Source of the DNA: Humibacter albus DSM 18994
GTDB taxonomy: Bacteria > Actinomycetota > Actinomycetes > Actinomycetales > Microbacteriaceae
Length of the DNA stretch: 64,000 bases
Direction of reading: 5' to 3'
Assembly (NCBI RefSeq): GCF_000421825.1
Contig: NZ_ATXT01000014.1
Location: forward strand, 372,001 to 436,000
Under the pieces are notes generated by a model that searched no databases, had not been told where the DNA came from, and saw nothing but the letters and a program-made list of their open reading frames with translations. The translations under genes and the position numbers were made by a program. This document shows, piece by piece, positions 33,788-41,732 of this stretch (the first letter of the stretch is position 1; each line of letters starts with the position of its first letter).

Positions 33788-35274
33788 GAGCTCGCCCCCG
33801 TCAGCTCGGCCGCACCCCGCGTGAGCAGATCGACGAGCGTATCGGGCGGGTGCACCCCGAGCACGAGGAGCGCGACCACGCCGATCAGCGTGGGCACGAC
33901 CATCCAATAGCTGGGCTCCGACGCCGGGAGCATCGCGCCGGTGCCGGGCTCGAACAGCACACGCGTGGTGGCGATCATGAGGCCGAGGAACGCTGTGGAC
34001 AGCAGGACCAGCAGCACCGCGCCGACGACGCCGTGGCCGCTGGCCACGCCGCCCGAGACGATCTGGAACTCGCTGCGGAACATCCCGAATGGCGGCAGCG
34101 CGCCCAGCGTGAAGATCGCCACCAGGAAGATCGGCCCGCTGAACGGCAGGGCGCGGATCGCGCCGCGCATGCCGGACATCTCTTTGGTGCCGAACTTGTG
34201 CACCATGGTGCCGGCACCCATGAAGGCGGTCCCCTTCGCGGCCGCGTGGGCGAGCACGTGGAGCAGCACGCCCGCGAACGCGATCGGCGCACCGAAGCTG
34301 ACACCGATGGCCAGGATGCCCATGTGCTCGACGCTCGAGTACGCCAACATGCGCTTGATGTTGCGTTGTGCGAACAGGTACAGGGCGGCGAGCAGCAGGG
34401 AGAGCACGCCGAAGATCAGCAGCGTGTTCTGGGGGAAGGCGGGCCCCAAGGCTCCAACCGCGATCTGGTAGTAGCGCAGGATCGCGTAGAAACTGGTCGC
34501 GAGCAGCGCGCCGGAGAGCAGCGCAGAGATGGGGGTCGGCGCCTCGGAGTGGGCGTCCGGAAGCCAGGTGTGCACCGGGAACAGGCCAACCTTCGTGCCG
34601 TACCCGATCACCGCGAGTCCGAACGCGAGCTGGACCGGCACGGCCGGCAGCTCGCCCGCCGACCGCAGCATCGACGCCAGCCCGAGGTCGTAGGATTCGC
34701 CGAGTACGGTCGAGCCGGCGTAGTACAGGATGATCGTGGCCAGCAGGCCGATTCCCAGACCGCACGAAGCGATCAGCACGTACTTCCAGGCAGCCTCCGT
34801 GGCGCCCTCCGTGCGGTCGATCGCCACCAGCAGCGCCGAGACCACGGTGGTGATCTCGATCGCGATCCACAGCAGGGCGAGGCCGTTCACGATCGGGGCG
34901 CAGATCATCGACCAGGCGAACGCGTTGAAGCCGACGTAGAACAGGCGGGAGTAGCGCCGGAACTGCGGGATGGCATCCGCGCCGTCGCGCGCGATCACCG
35001 AGCGTTCGCGCGCGAAGTAGCCGATCGTGTAGATGGCCGTCACCGGATAGAGGAACGCGGTCGCCAGCAGGAAGATCTCGGACAGGGCGTCGACTCGCAG
35101 GAACGGCGCGGTCACCACGCCGTGTGTCACCGAGGGCATCAGCGTCACCGCCAGCACGAACGTCACGACGCCGACCACGATCGTGGCCATCTCCGTGACG
35201 CGTCGAGGCAGCACGAGCGAGAGCAACGTCATCGCGAAGGGCAGGAAGAAGACGCAGATCAGCACGGCACTCAT
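33784..35274 (-). CDS. antiporter-like (HyfF/NuoN-type) proton-translocating subunit of hydrogenase-related complex
   Basis: 496 residues, about 14 helices. Proton-channel residues are intact: Glu in LLWIAIEITTVVSALLV, Lys in AAWKYVLIASCG, Lys/His in GYGTKVGLFPVHTWLPDAHS, and Lys/His in NIKRMLAYSSVEHMG. Closest in kind to HyfF/HycC subunits of formate hydrogenlyase-type complexes. This is the second of two antiporter-like subunits, so the membrane arm could move at least two ions per cycle. It lies 1 bp from the NuoK-like gene upstream and overlaps the large-subunit start downstream. Confidence 0.9.
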   Translation of the reverse strand: MSAVLICVFFLPFAMTLLSLVLPRRVTEMATIVVGVVTFVLAVTLMPSVTHGVVTAPFLRVDALSEIFLLATAFLYPVTAIYTIGYFARERSVIARDGADAIPQFRRYSRLFYVGFNAFAWSMICAPIVNGLALLWIAIEITTVVSALLVAIDRTEGATEAAWKYVLIASCGLGIGLLATIILYYAGSTVLGESYDLGLASMLRSAGELPAVPVQLAFGLAVIGYGTKVGLFPVHTWLPDAHSEAPTPISALLSGALLATSFYAILRYYQIAVGALGPAFPQNTLLIFGVLSLLLAALYLFAQRNIKRMLAYSSVEHMGILAIGVSFGAPIAFAGVLLHVLAHAAAKGTAFMGAGTMVHKFGTKEMSGMRGAIRALPFSGPIFLVAIFTLGALPPFGMFRSEFQIVSGGVASGHGVVGAVLLVLLSTAFLGLMIATTRVLFEPGTGAMLPASEPSYWMVVPTLIGVVALLVLGVHPPDTLVDLLTRGAAELTGASS

Positions 35275-35275
35275 C

Positions 35276-35962
35276 TCAGCCTCGCAACCGGTCGAGGGCG
35301 ACGGTGGAGAACGACTTCGTGCGGTCGCTCTGCACCCTGATCAGCACGCCGAACACGACGACGGCCACGAGCAGGTCGAACAGGAAGGCCACCTCCAGAA
35401 TGAGCGGCAGCCCGGCCGCGATCACCAACGACGCCATCGACACCCCGTTCTCGAGCGAGAAGAACCCGATCGCCTGGCTGATCACGTCGCGCCGCAGGAT
35501 CATCAGCACGAACGAGACGAGCACGACGGCCATCGAGAGGCTGAGCGCCGCCGCCGGCAGCACCTCGGAGTGGATGCCCAGCGCACCGACCGCGAAGAAT
35601 CCGAACGCCGCCACGAGGATCGAGATGATCACTTCGCTCGCGACGCCCAGCGAACCGCTGCCGGCGATCTCGGCGCGGCTGTCGCGCAGCTGACCCATCA
35701 TGACCAGCGGCACGATGACTGCTTTCAACAGCAACGAGAGCGCCGCCAGGATGAAGAGCTCCGGGACGCCGCGGCCGACCGCCACGACGCCGGCCAGCAC
35801 GCTGACTGCGACCGACTGTGCGGCGTAGAGGCGAACCTGGGCGCCGAACAGCGAGGCACGCAGCATTCCGAACTCGAGCAGCAGCACGACCACGGCCACG
35901 GTGTTAGCGGTGCCGTCGAAGACGGTGGGTGCCGGCCGCGCCACGGTGAGGATCTCGATCAT
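35276..35962 (-). CDS. HyfE/NuoK-like membrane subunit of hydrogenase-related complex
   Basis: 228 residues from the ATG at 35962, about seven hydrophobic segments. HyfE features include RASLFGAQVRLYAAQSVAVS near the start, the NuoK-like segment VISQAIGFFSLENGVSMASL and the end RVQSDRTKSFSTVALDRLRG. The Glu in SLENG matches the conserved membrane Glu of NuoK/HyfE. It sits 2 bp after the NuoH-like gene. The frame is open upstream to 36235 but that part is antisense to the NuoH-like gene. Confidence 0.87.
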   Translation of the reverse strand: MIEILTVARPAPTVFDGTANTVAVVVLLLEFGMLRASLFGAQVRLYAAQSVAVSVLAGVVAVGRGVPELFILAALSLLLKAVIVPLVMMGQLRDSRAEIAGSGSLGVASEVIISILVAAFGFFAVGALGIHSEVLPAAALSLSMAVVLVSFVLMILRRDVISQAIGFFSLENGVSMASLVIAAGLPLILEVAFLFDLLVAVVVFGVLIRVQSDRTKSFSTVALDRLRG

Positions 35963-35964
35963 GA

Positions 35965-36924
35965 TCAGCCCCCTCCGAGATACAGGGTGAAGATGGCCAG
36001 CACCGCGAGCAGGAACGCGGCGGATACGAACTCGGTGATACGGAAGAGGCGCAGTTTGGCGAACGTGTTGTCGATCACGCTCACCACGATCCCGACCACG
36101 ATCGCCTTCGCGATCAGGGCGACGATCGCGAACAGCACGTCTCCGAGCTCTCGTGTCGAGGCGAGTCCCCAGGGCGCCGCGAACACGTTGAGGAAGAGCG
36201 TGTAGAAGATCAGCTGCTTCGCCGATGAGCCCCACTTGAGCAGCGCGTAATACGGTCCGGAGTGTTCGAAGGGACGGGCCTCCTCGATCATGCCGAGCTC
36301 GATGGTGCCGGTGTGCGTCTCGATCGGGATGCGCCCGGTCTCGTAGAGGATGACCATGAACAGCGCGGCCGACGCCAGCAGGTGCGCCGGTCGTACGAGT
36401 TGGTCCGGGCCGCTGGTGACCGTCGCGGCAAGCACGTAGGGCAGATCCGTGGAGGTCACCAGCGCGACGGTGAACACCACGAGCAGGACGACCGGCTCCG
36501 TGATGGCGCCGAACGTCTTCGCGCGGCTCGCTCCAAGTTGCGCATACGGATCACCGGTCTCGGCCGCGGCCGTCGCCACCATGAAGCTCGCAAACGCGAG
36601 GATGATGCCGCCGCCGAGGATGTCGCCCATGTTGCCGAGCGGCAACGCGTAGGTGGTGAGCACCGGGATGAGCATCGGCACCGTGAGGTAGCACGCGAAG
36701 GCGAGCACCGGCGCGAGCAGAAAGAACGGCCCGCTGTGCAACGGCGCGAGGCTCTCTTTTCGGAACAGCTTTGCCAGGTCGTAGTACGGCTGGAGGATGC
36801 GCGGCCCGCGTCGCCCCTGCATCCGCGCCTCGACCTGCGAGATCACCCCGGTGATGCCGGGGGAGGCGAAGACGACTGTGGCGACCTGCAACGCCTGAAT
36901 GACGGGGAGCGGGAGCGTCAGCAT
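35965..36924 (-). CDS. NuoH/HyfC-like membrane anchor subunit of hydrogenase-related complex
   Basis: 319 residues, about eight helices, from the ATG at 36924. The signature VEARMQGRRGPRILQPYYDL continuing KLFRKES is diagnostic of HycD/HyfC. The cytoplasmic acidic loop ETGRIPIETHTGTIELGMIE corresponds to the quinone/coupling loop of NuoH. It is the first gene of the minus-strand operon NuoH - NuoK - antiporter - NuoCD - NuoB/Fd - antiporter - Usp. About 110 nt separate it from the fluoride riboswitch, and a hairpin lies in between. The ribosome site is weak. Confidence 0.9.
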   Translation of the reverse strand: MLTLPLPVIQALQVATVVFASPGITGVISQVEARMQGRRGPRILQPYYDLAKLFRKESLAPLHSGPFFLLAPVLAFACYLTVPMLIPVLTTYALPLGNMGDILGGGIILAFASFMVATAAAETGDPYAQLGASRAKTFGAITEPVVLLVVFTVALVTSTDLPYVLAATVTSGPDQLVRPAHLLASAALFMVILYETGRIPIETHTGTIELGMIEEARPFEHSGPYYALLKWGSSAKQLIFYTLFLNVFAAPWGLASTRELGDVLFAIVALIAKAIVVGIVVSVIDNTFAKLRLFRITEFVSAAFLLAVLAIFTLYLGGG

Positions 36925-37033
36925 GTGTCTGCCGACAGTGCACTGCGCGTCGGTGGAGGAGCGTCGTGCTCCACGGCGCGACTGACCGCCGCGCGGACCC
37001 ACAAGTCTGTGCGCATACCTGTCCCCTTGATGG

Positions 37034-37112
37034 GAATCAGGCGCTATCAGCACTTTTGCGGTTCAGATCCGAGAAGGTTCGGAAGTCGGATCAAGGCGAG
37101 CACCATCGCCGG
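37034..37112 (-). promoter_or_regulatory. fluoride riboswitch (crcB motif) of the hydrogenase-related operon
   Basis: Read on the minus strand, GGCGATGGTGCTCGCC (37110 to 37095) is the P1 hairpin with the conserved GAUG. A variable hairpin follows (ATCCGA paired with TCGGAT), then AACCGC, a 3-bp P3 (GCA/UGC), and GCTGATAGCGCCTGAT (37051 to 37036). Loop GGTGCT can pair with AGCGCC to form the pseudoknot, with base changes compensating relative to the enolase copy. The conserved GAU..CUGAU positions are kept. The aptamer family senses F-; genes downstream are normally switched on by fluoride. Confidence 0.85.
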
Positions 37113-37116
37113 TCTC

Positions 37117-37145
37117 AGTAGACCAAACCCCCTCGTCCCCGTCAA
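37117..37145 (-). promoter_or_regulatory. sigma-70-like promoter of the hydrogenase-related operon
   Basis: On the minus strand TTGACG (37145-37140) and TCTACT (37122-37117) are separated by 17 bp. Transcription would start a few bases before the riboswitch P1 stem, as expected for a leader RNA. Confidence 0.6.
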
Positions 37146-37192
37146 GCAACTTCTGCTGGTGTGTTCGGAGCGGCGGCACGAGCTCTGCTCGA

Positions 37193-37221
37193 CCGCACGA
37201 CCTGCCGTCGTGCGGTACTCT
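37193..37221 (+). promoter_or_regulatory. dyad and -10 hexamer before the enolase riboswitch
   Basis: CCGCACGA (37193-37200) and TCGTGCGG (37208-37215) form a perfect 8-bp inverted repeat immediately upstream of TACTCT (37216-37221), the likely -10. The dyad occupies the -35 region, so it may be an operator or activator site in addition to the riboswitch. A standard -35 is not seen. Confidence 0.45.
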
Positions 37222-37224
37222 CGA

Positions 37225-37320
37225 ACCCTGGGTGATGGGGTTTCCACCCGTGCTCGGTTCCCGCGCGGCGACGGTGCAGGGAACGGCACGAACCGCCACG
37301 TCGGCTGATGGCTCCTACCG
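37225..37320 (+). promoter_or_regulatory. fluoride riboswitch (crcB motif) of the enolase-crcB operon
   Basis: P1 is GGGTG (37230-37234) with CACCC (37245-37249) enclosing ATGGGG. A strong extra hairpin follows (CGTGC/GCACG and GTTCCC/GGGAAC, about 37249-37291), then GAACCGCC, a short P3 (GCC/GGC) and CTGATGGCTCCTACC (37305-37319). The loop GGGGTT can pair with GGCTCC using G-U pairs. The adjacent crcB genes, the classical fluoride riboswitch targets, make the assignment secure. Confidence 0.93.
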
Positions 37321-37349
37321 AACTCATCACGAGTCGAGGTAGGTGAACT

Positions 37350-38687
37350 GTGTCCGAAGCAACTGCCCCCCAGACAGGTCAGCCCGGTGCAACTCCGTCC
37401 GGTGCCGCGGGTGATCCGCCGAATGATGTCGGCCTGACCATCGCGTCCCTGCGTGCCGAGCAGGTGCTCGACTCCCGCGGCTGGCCGACCGTCTCGGTCG
37501 CGCTGACGCTCGATGACGGCTCCGTGCACGAGGCATCCGCACCGGCCGGCGCATCCACGGGCGCTTTCGAGGCGGTGGAATCGCGGGATGAGGGTGAAGA
37601 GTTCTCGGGGCGCGGCGTGCTCAAGGCCGTGGCCGGTATCGAGGGCGAGATCGCCGCGAGACTGACCGACCGCCGGTGGGACGGCATCCGTGCGCTCGAT
37701 GACGCTCTGCGCGATCTCGACGGCACGCCGAACCTCGCGCGCCTCGGGGCGAACGCGGTCGTCGCCGTGTCGATGGCGGCGTCCCGTGCCTTCGCCCACG
37801 TGTCCGGCGTGGCTTTGTACGAGTGGATTGCTGCGCAGACCGGGGCGCAGCCGCTGATGCCCGTCCCGCACTTCAACGTGCTGAACGGCGGCGCCCACGC
37901 GGCCAACGACCTCGACTTCCAGGAGTTCATGATCGCGCCGCTAGGCCTCGTCTCAGAGGAACAGGCCGTGCGCGCCGGTTCCGAGATCTATCACGCACTG
38001 CAGTCCGCGGTGCGCGACGAGTTCCACACTGCGGGCCTCGGCGACGAGGGCGGGTTCGCGCCTCCGATCGCGAACCCGGTGCAAGCGCTCGACCTGTTGG
38101 TCGCCGCGATCGAGGCCGCCGGGTACACGACCGATCAGGTGAAGATCGCGCTCGATCCGGCGGCGAACGGTTTCTCCCTCGGTGATGGCAACTATCAGGT
38201 CGGCGGTCGCCGGCTCGATCGACGCGAGCTGGTCGACTACTACGACGGCCTGCTCGGTGACTATCCGATCTGGAGCATCGAAGACGGTTTCGCCGAAGAC
38301 GACTTCGAGGGCTGGCAGCTGATGTTCGATCGGGTGGGCTCCTCGACCCAGCTGGTCGGCGACGATCTCTACGTGACGGATGCCGCGCGCATCCGCGAGG
38401 GGGCCGAGAAGCACTACTCGAACGCCGCCCTGATCAAGGTGAACCAGATCGGCACGGTCAGCCAGACATTCGACGCGATCGCCGCGGCGCGCGAGAATGA
38501 CATGGCGTGCATGGTCTCGCATCGCTCTGGAGAGACCATCGATGCATTCATCGCGGACCTGGTCGTAGGGACCGGCGTCGGGCAGATCAAGTCCGGTGCT
38601 CCGGCTCGCGGCGAGCGTGTGGCCAAGTACAACCGTCTGATGAGCATCGAGCGCAGGCAGCCGCAGCTGCAGTACGGTCTGCACTGA
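37350..38687 (+). CDS. eno: enolase paralogue (phosphopyruvate hydratase), fluoride-riboswitch controlled
   Basis: 445 residues from a GTG with GAGGTAGG upstream. Enolase catalytic features are intact: APAGASTGAF loop, DFQEFMIAP, GDEGGFAP, ALDPAANGF (metal Asp), SIEDGFAEDDFEGW (metal Glu), VGDDLYVT (metal Asp), LIKVNQIGT (Lys), MVSHRSGET (His) and QIKSGAPARGERVAKYN (Lys). Differences from housekeeping enolase are a 28-residue N-terminal extension, DSRGWPT instead of DSRGNPT, and IEDGF instead of IEDP. Enolase is inhibited by fluoride with phosphate, so a riboswitch-induced second copy probably restores flux or is less sensitive. Whether another eno exists elsewhere cannot be seen. Confidence 0.9.
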   Translation: MSEATAPQTGQPGATPSGAAGDPPNDVGLTIASLRAEQVLDSRGWPTVSVALTLDDGSVHEASAPAGASTGAFEAVESRDEGEEFSGRGVLKAVAGIEGEIAARLTDRRWDGIRALDDALRDLDGTPNLARLGANAVVAVSMAASRAFAHVSGVALYEWIAAQTGAQPLMPVPHFNVLNGGAHAANDLDFQEFMIAPLGLVSEEQAVRAGSEIYHALQSAVRDEFHTAGLGDEGGFAPPIANPVQALDLLVAAIEAAGYTTDQVKIALDPAANGFSLGDGNYQVGGRRLDRRELVDYYDGLLGDYPIWSIEDGFAEDDFEGWQLMFDRVGSSTQLVGDDLYVTDAARIREGAEKHYSNAALIKVNQIGTVSQTFDAIAAARENDMACMVSHRSGETIDAFIADLVVGTGVGQIKSGAPARGERVAKYNRLMSIERRQPQLQYGLH

Positions 38688-38731
38688 GGGCATCCGAGAA
38701 GGAGCGACCGCTGAACGAGGAATCGACCACC

Positions 38732-39277
38732 ATGACCACGCCGCGACCGGATGCCGGCGGTGCGGCCGACGACGCTGCATCCGTGCACGACCTCCCGATC
38801 GACAGCGACATCGAGGTGACGGATGCCAGGCCTGCCGCGCGTCCGAGGCCGGTGCACCTGCGCTGGTCGTACATCGGTCTCGTCGCCTTCGGCGGCGCCG
38901 TGGGAACAGGCGTGCGCGAGACGTTGAGCCTCCTGATCCCGGCGGCCGGGGCGTTTCCGGTCGGCATTTTCGTGATCAACATCACCGGAGCGTTCGCGCT
39001 TGGCCTGGTGCTCGAGACACTTCTGCATCTCGGAGCCGATGAGGGCGCTCGCCGCATGCTCCGGCTACTGATCGGCACCGGCTTCATGGGCGGATACACC
39101 ACGTACAGCACGTTCGCGGTCGGTGTGGCGCAGGCCTTCACCGGTGGCCACGCGTGGGTCGGCGTGCTCTACGGCGTGCTCACCGTCGTGGTCGGTGCGG
39201 CGGCCTCGTTCGCCGGCATCGCGGTCGGGGCCGAGATCCAGCGCTGGCGTGCGCTTCCGGGCAGGCGGAACCGATGA
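38732..39277 (+). CDS. crcB: fluoride channel CrcB/Fluc, first subunit
   Basis: 181 residues. About 50 hydrophilic residues precede a four-helix CrcB domain: GGAVGTGVRETLS, FPVGIFVINITGAFALGLVL and GTGFMGGYTTYSTFAVG, matching the family motifs (Asn in TM2 and the Phe/Tyr-rich TTxSTF segment lining the F- pore). Fluc channels are antiparallel dimers; two unequal genes in tandem usually form a heterodimer. It follows the enolase by 44 bp and overlaps the second crcB by 4 bp. Confidence 0.93.
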   Translation: MTTPRPDAGGAADDAASVHDLPIDSDIEVTDARPAARPRPVHLRWSYIGLVAFGGAVGTGVRETLSLLIPAAGAFPVGIFVINITGAFALGLVLETLLHLGADEGARRMLRLLIGTGFMGGYTTYSTFAVGVAQAFTGGHAWVGVLYGVLTVVVGAAASFAGIAVGAEIQRWRALPGRRNR

Positions 39278-39651
39278 ATCCGGGTGTGTTCGCGGCACTG
39301 TGCGTTGCCGGGGGAGTGGGAGCCGCACTGCGTTTCGTGGTCGACGGCCTCGTGCGGTCTCGGGTGAAGTCGGTCTTTCCGTGGGGGACCGCGGTGATCA
39401 ACGTCTCCGGCTCGCTCCTGCTCGGCGTCCTCATCGGCCTGACGCTGAGTGCGGTGGTCGCTCCGCAATGGGCGCTCGTGCTCGGCACCGGCATGATGGG
39501 CGGTTACACCACGTTCAGCACGGCCAGCATCGAGACGATGCGGCTGGTGCAGGAGCGCGAGTACGTGATGGCGTTCTCGAACGGGTTCGTGGTGCTGATC
39601 GCCACGGTGGCTGCCGGCTTCGGAGGTCTCTGGCTCGGCGCCGCCGTCTGA
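39274..39651 (+). CDS. crcB: fluoride channel CrcB/Fluc, second subunit
   Basis: 125 residues, four helices, with WGTAVINVSGSLLLGVLIGL and GTGMMGGYTTFSTASIETM, the canonical Fluc pore motifs. The ATG overlaps the previous stop (ATGA), giving coupled translation as expected for a heterodimeric Fluc pair exporting cytoplasmic F- passively. It is the last gene of the enolase-crcB-crcB operon and converges on the MFS gene with 5 bp between stops. Confidence 0.95.
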   Translation: MNPGVFAALCVAGGVGAALRFVVDGLVRSRVKSVFPWGTAVINVSGSLLLGVLIGLTLSAVVAPQWALVLGTGMMGGYTTFSTASIETMRLVQEREYVMAFSNGFVVLIATVAAGFGGLWLGAAV

Positions 39652-39656
39652 GCTCG

Positions 39657-41009
39657 TCAGTCCGCCGGCACGGGCGCGTCGTCATGATGACGGCCGGCGT
39701 ACGCCACGGCGCAGGACGCCCCCATCCAGGCCGCCGCGTACGCGAACGCCCACAGCGGCCCCACCGTGGCGTAGACGATGCCGCCGATGATGGTCGCGGT
39801 GACATCGCCGCCGGCCTGAACCAGGCCGAGCAGCCCGAATCCCGAGCCGCGGAGGGCATCCGGAAGCGCGTGCGCCACGAGCGTGGACTGCGCTGTCTCG
39901 CCGAGCCCGATTCCCAGACCGCCGAGCACGAAGCAGACCAGTACGATCAGCCAGGCGTCCGACGTCGCGCCCGCCGGCGATGCATTACGTGTGGCGCCGC
40001 CGAGACCCGTCACATCGAGAAACGCGAATCCGAGGTAGCCGAGCACGTAGGCGGCGGCACCGAGCGCAAGAACGCGGCGTGGTCCGATGCGATCGATGAG
40101 TGCTCCCGCGGGCACCGCGATGAGTGCCGCTGCCGCGTTGTATGCCGCGTACAGCACCGTGGCCAGCACGGTGGCCTGCGGTTCGGTCATGCCGCCGTCG
40201 AGGAAGAACTGGTAGGCCCGCAGAATGAGCAGCGTCGCGGCCAGGTTGCCGCCCTCGAAGAGCGCGACCGGTATCAGGGCGTGGCTGAGCCGGGTGCCGC
40301 GCAGCCGGCGGTAACCCGCCATGATTCCGGCACGGGTGATGCGCGTCGAGCCGGTGCCCGGCCGGCCCGGCTCGGCGGAGGCACCCGACGCGCGGGACGC
40401 TGCCACGAGCTTGTGCGCTTGATGGGCGGCGACGCCGATCGCGACGGCGGCGAGCAGGCCCGGCACCACCGACAGCAGAATGGCCGGTCGCAGTCCGAGC
40501 CACACGACGAGCAGTCCGCCGAGCAACGGACCGACGACCGCACCGAGGTTGTCTCCGGCTCGTTCAATCCCGTACGCGCGGCCGTAGGCACCGGATGCCG
40601 CCAGCGACGCGAGCATGCTGTCTCGCGCGGGCGACCGGAAGCCGCGCGCGATCCATGCCACCCCGCGCAACACGCCGACCTGCCATGCCGCGGTGGTCAG
40701 CCCGATCGCGGCGGTAGTCACGGCTGTGGTCGTGTACCCCGCGCTCGCAATGGCGCGCCGTCGTCGTGGATCGTCTGCGAGCGGACCGCCGGCCAGTTTC
40801 GCGAGGCCGGTGAGGGCATCCGCGACACCGTCGATGATTCCAAGAGCGGCAGCACCTACGCCGAGTACGGAGGTGAGGAAGGCGGGCAGAACGGACGTGA
40901 CCAGCTCGTGGCCGGCATCCGAGAGGAAGCTCGTCGCGCCGACGCTGAACACCCCGAGCGTGAGCCAGCGGGGACTGCCGGAACGGGTGTTCTGCTGCTT
41001 GTCCCTCAT
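39657..41009 (-). CDS. MFS transporter in operon with pyrophosphatase
   Basis: 450 residues, 12 predicted helices. ATSFLSDAGHELVTSVLPAF opens TM1 and GGPLADDPRRRRAIASAGY is the motif A loop. GIERAGDNLGAVVGPLLGG marks TM5. The type resembles MFS proteins annotated as general or tetracycline-like exporters. It starts 9 bp after the ppa stop on the same strand and therefore should also be controlled by the fluoride riboswitch upstream of ppa. A role in exporting fluoride-related stress metabolites is possible but unproven. Confidence 0.8.
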   Translation of the reverse strand: MRDKQQNTRSGSPRWLTLGVFSVGATSFLSDAGHELVTSVLPAFLTSVLGVGAAALGIIDGVADALTGLAKLAGGPLADDPRRRRAIASAGYTTTAVTTAAIGLTTAAWQVGVLRGVAWIARGFRSPARDSMLASLAASGAYGRAYGIERAGDNLGAVVGPLLGGLLVVWLGLRPAILLSVVPGLLAAVAIGVAAHQAHKLVAASRASGASAEPGRPGTGSTRITRAGIMAGYRRLRGTRLSHALIPVALFEGGNLAATLLILRAYQFFLDGGMTEPQATVLATVLYAAYNAAAALIAVPAGALIDRIGPRRVLALGAAAYVLGYLGFAFLDVTGLGGATRNASPAGATSDAWLIVLVCFVLGGLGIGLGETAQSTLVAHALPDALRGSGFGLLGLVQAGGDVTATIIGGIVYATVGPLWAFAYAAAWMGASCAVAYAGRHHDDAPVPAD

Positions 41010-41018
41010 CGGCGGCGA

Positions 41019-41525
41019 TCAGCTCTCGTACGTGTCGTGCTCGTGGTACGCGCGCTCGGCGTCGTGCACCATGACCTCGGAATCACGGCGAGATCCGAAG
41101 CCGTGCACCGTCACGAACTTGCCGGGTTCGAGGTCCTTGTAGTGAGTGAAGAAGTGTGCGATTTGGTCTCGCGTGGTCGCCGGCACGTCGTCGATGTCGC
41201 GCATCTCGGCCCAGCGAGGATCGCCGTCGGGCACGGCGATCACCTTGGCGTCGTGTCCGTTCTCGTCGTCCATGCGGAACAGGCCGATCGGACGGATGCG
41301 CACGGCCACGCCGGGAAAGGTGGGTTCATCGAGCAGCACGAGCGCGTCGAGCGGGTCGCCGTCATCGGCGAGCGTGTTCTCGATGAAGCCGTAGTCGGCG
41401 GGGTAGACCATGGCGGTGAACAGTGTGCGATCGAGAAAGACCCGGCCTGTCTCGTGGTCGATCTCGTACTTGTTGCGGCTTCCGGCCGGGATCTCGACGA
41501 TCATCTGGATGCTGTTGGCGGACAT
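41019..41525 (-). CDS. ppa: inorganic pyrophosphatase, family I
   Basis: 168 residues from the ATG at 41525, preceded by GGAGG at a good distance. The family I signature [11 protein letters not shown] (metal aspartates) is present, with [11 protein letters not shown] at the active-site start and [16 protein letters not shown] after it. It hydrolyses pyrophosphate to phosphate in the cytoplasm. Family I enzymes are strongly inhibited by fluoride, so induction through a fluoride riboswitch makes physiological sense. It is the first gene of a two-gene operon with an MFS transporter. Confidence 0.95.
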   Translation of the reverse strand: MSANSIQMIVEIPAGSRNKYEIDHETGRVFLDRTLFTAMVYPADYGFIENTLADDGDPLDALVLLDEPTFPGVAVRIRPIGLFRMDDENGHDAKVIAVPDGDPRWAEMRDIDDVPATTRDQIAHFFTHYKDLEPGKFVTVHGFGSRRDSEVMVHDAERAYHEHDTYES

Positions 41526-41542
41526 GGAACTACCTCCTCGAC

Positions 41543-41608
41543 AGGGGTAGGAAGCCATCAGCGGTGCGCGGTTCAGGCGACGGTGCCTCGGCGGGATCCA
41601 TCGCCGTG
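41543..41608 (-). promoter_or_regulatory. fluoride riboswitch (crcB motif) of ppa-MFS operon
   Basis: On the minus strand the P1 hairpin GGCGATGGATCCCGCC (41605 to 41590) is followed by a small hairpin (GGC/GCC), AACCGC, a 3-bp P3 (GCG/CGC) and CTGATGGCTTCCTACCCC (41561 to 41544). The strong GGAGG ribosome site of ppa begins about 10 nt later. The pseudoknot GGATCC with GGCTTC has one mismatch, the weakest of the set. TACGAT a few bases upstream may be the -10. Confidence 0.88.
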
Positions 41609-41732
41609 GTGTTCATCGTAGTGGGCAGTTCGCGGGGGGACCCTTGCACGCCGCGCCGGGATGGTATCGCGAACACCACGCCCGGCAGTTGTTGGCGGGA
41701 TCGGGTCTTCTCGTGCAGACTGGAGGTGGACT

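Larger units (their letters stand above)
36925..37349. other. 425-bp divergent regulatory region with two back-to-back fluoride riboswitches
   Basis: No protein gene is supported. From left to right it holds the leader hairpin of the hydrogenase-related operon (GTGGAGC paired with GCTCC-tc-CAC at about 36959-36980, minus strand), its riboswitch, its promoter, then a dyad, a -10 and the riboswitch of the enolase-crcB operon on the plus strand. Confidence 0.75.

Noticed and set aside
30336-35340. Long plus-strand frames opposite the hydrogenase-related operon
   Set aside because: Glu/His/Gln/Arg-rich translations without domains or ribosome sites, exactly mirroring strong membrane-protein genes on the other strand.
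29307-36924. A functional [NiFe] hydrogenase or formate hydrogenlyase
   Set aside because: Subunit order and folds match, but all four Ni-binding cysteines and the proximal cluster cysteines are absent, and there are no maturation (hyp) or formate dehydrogenase genes in the window.
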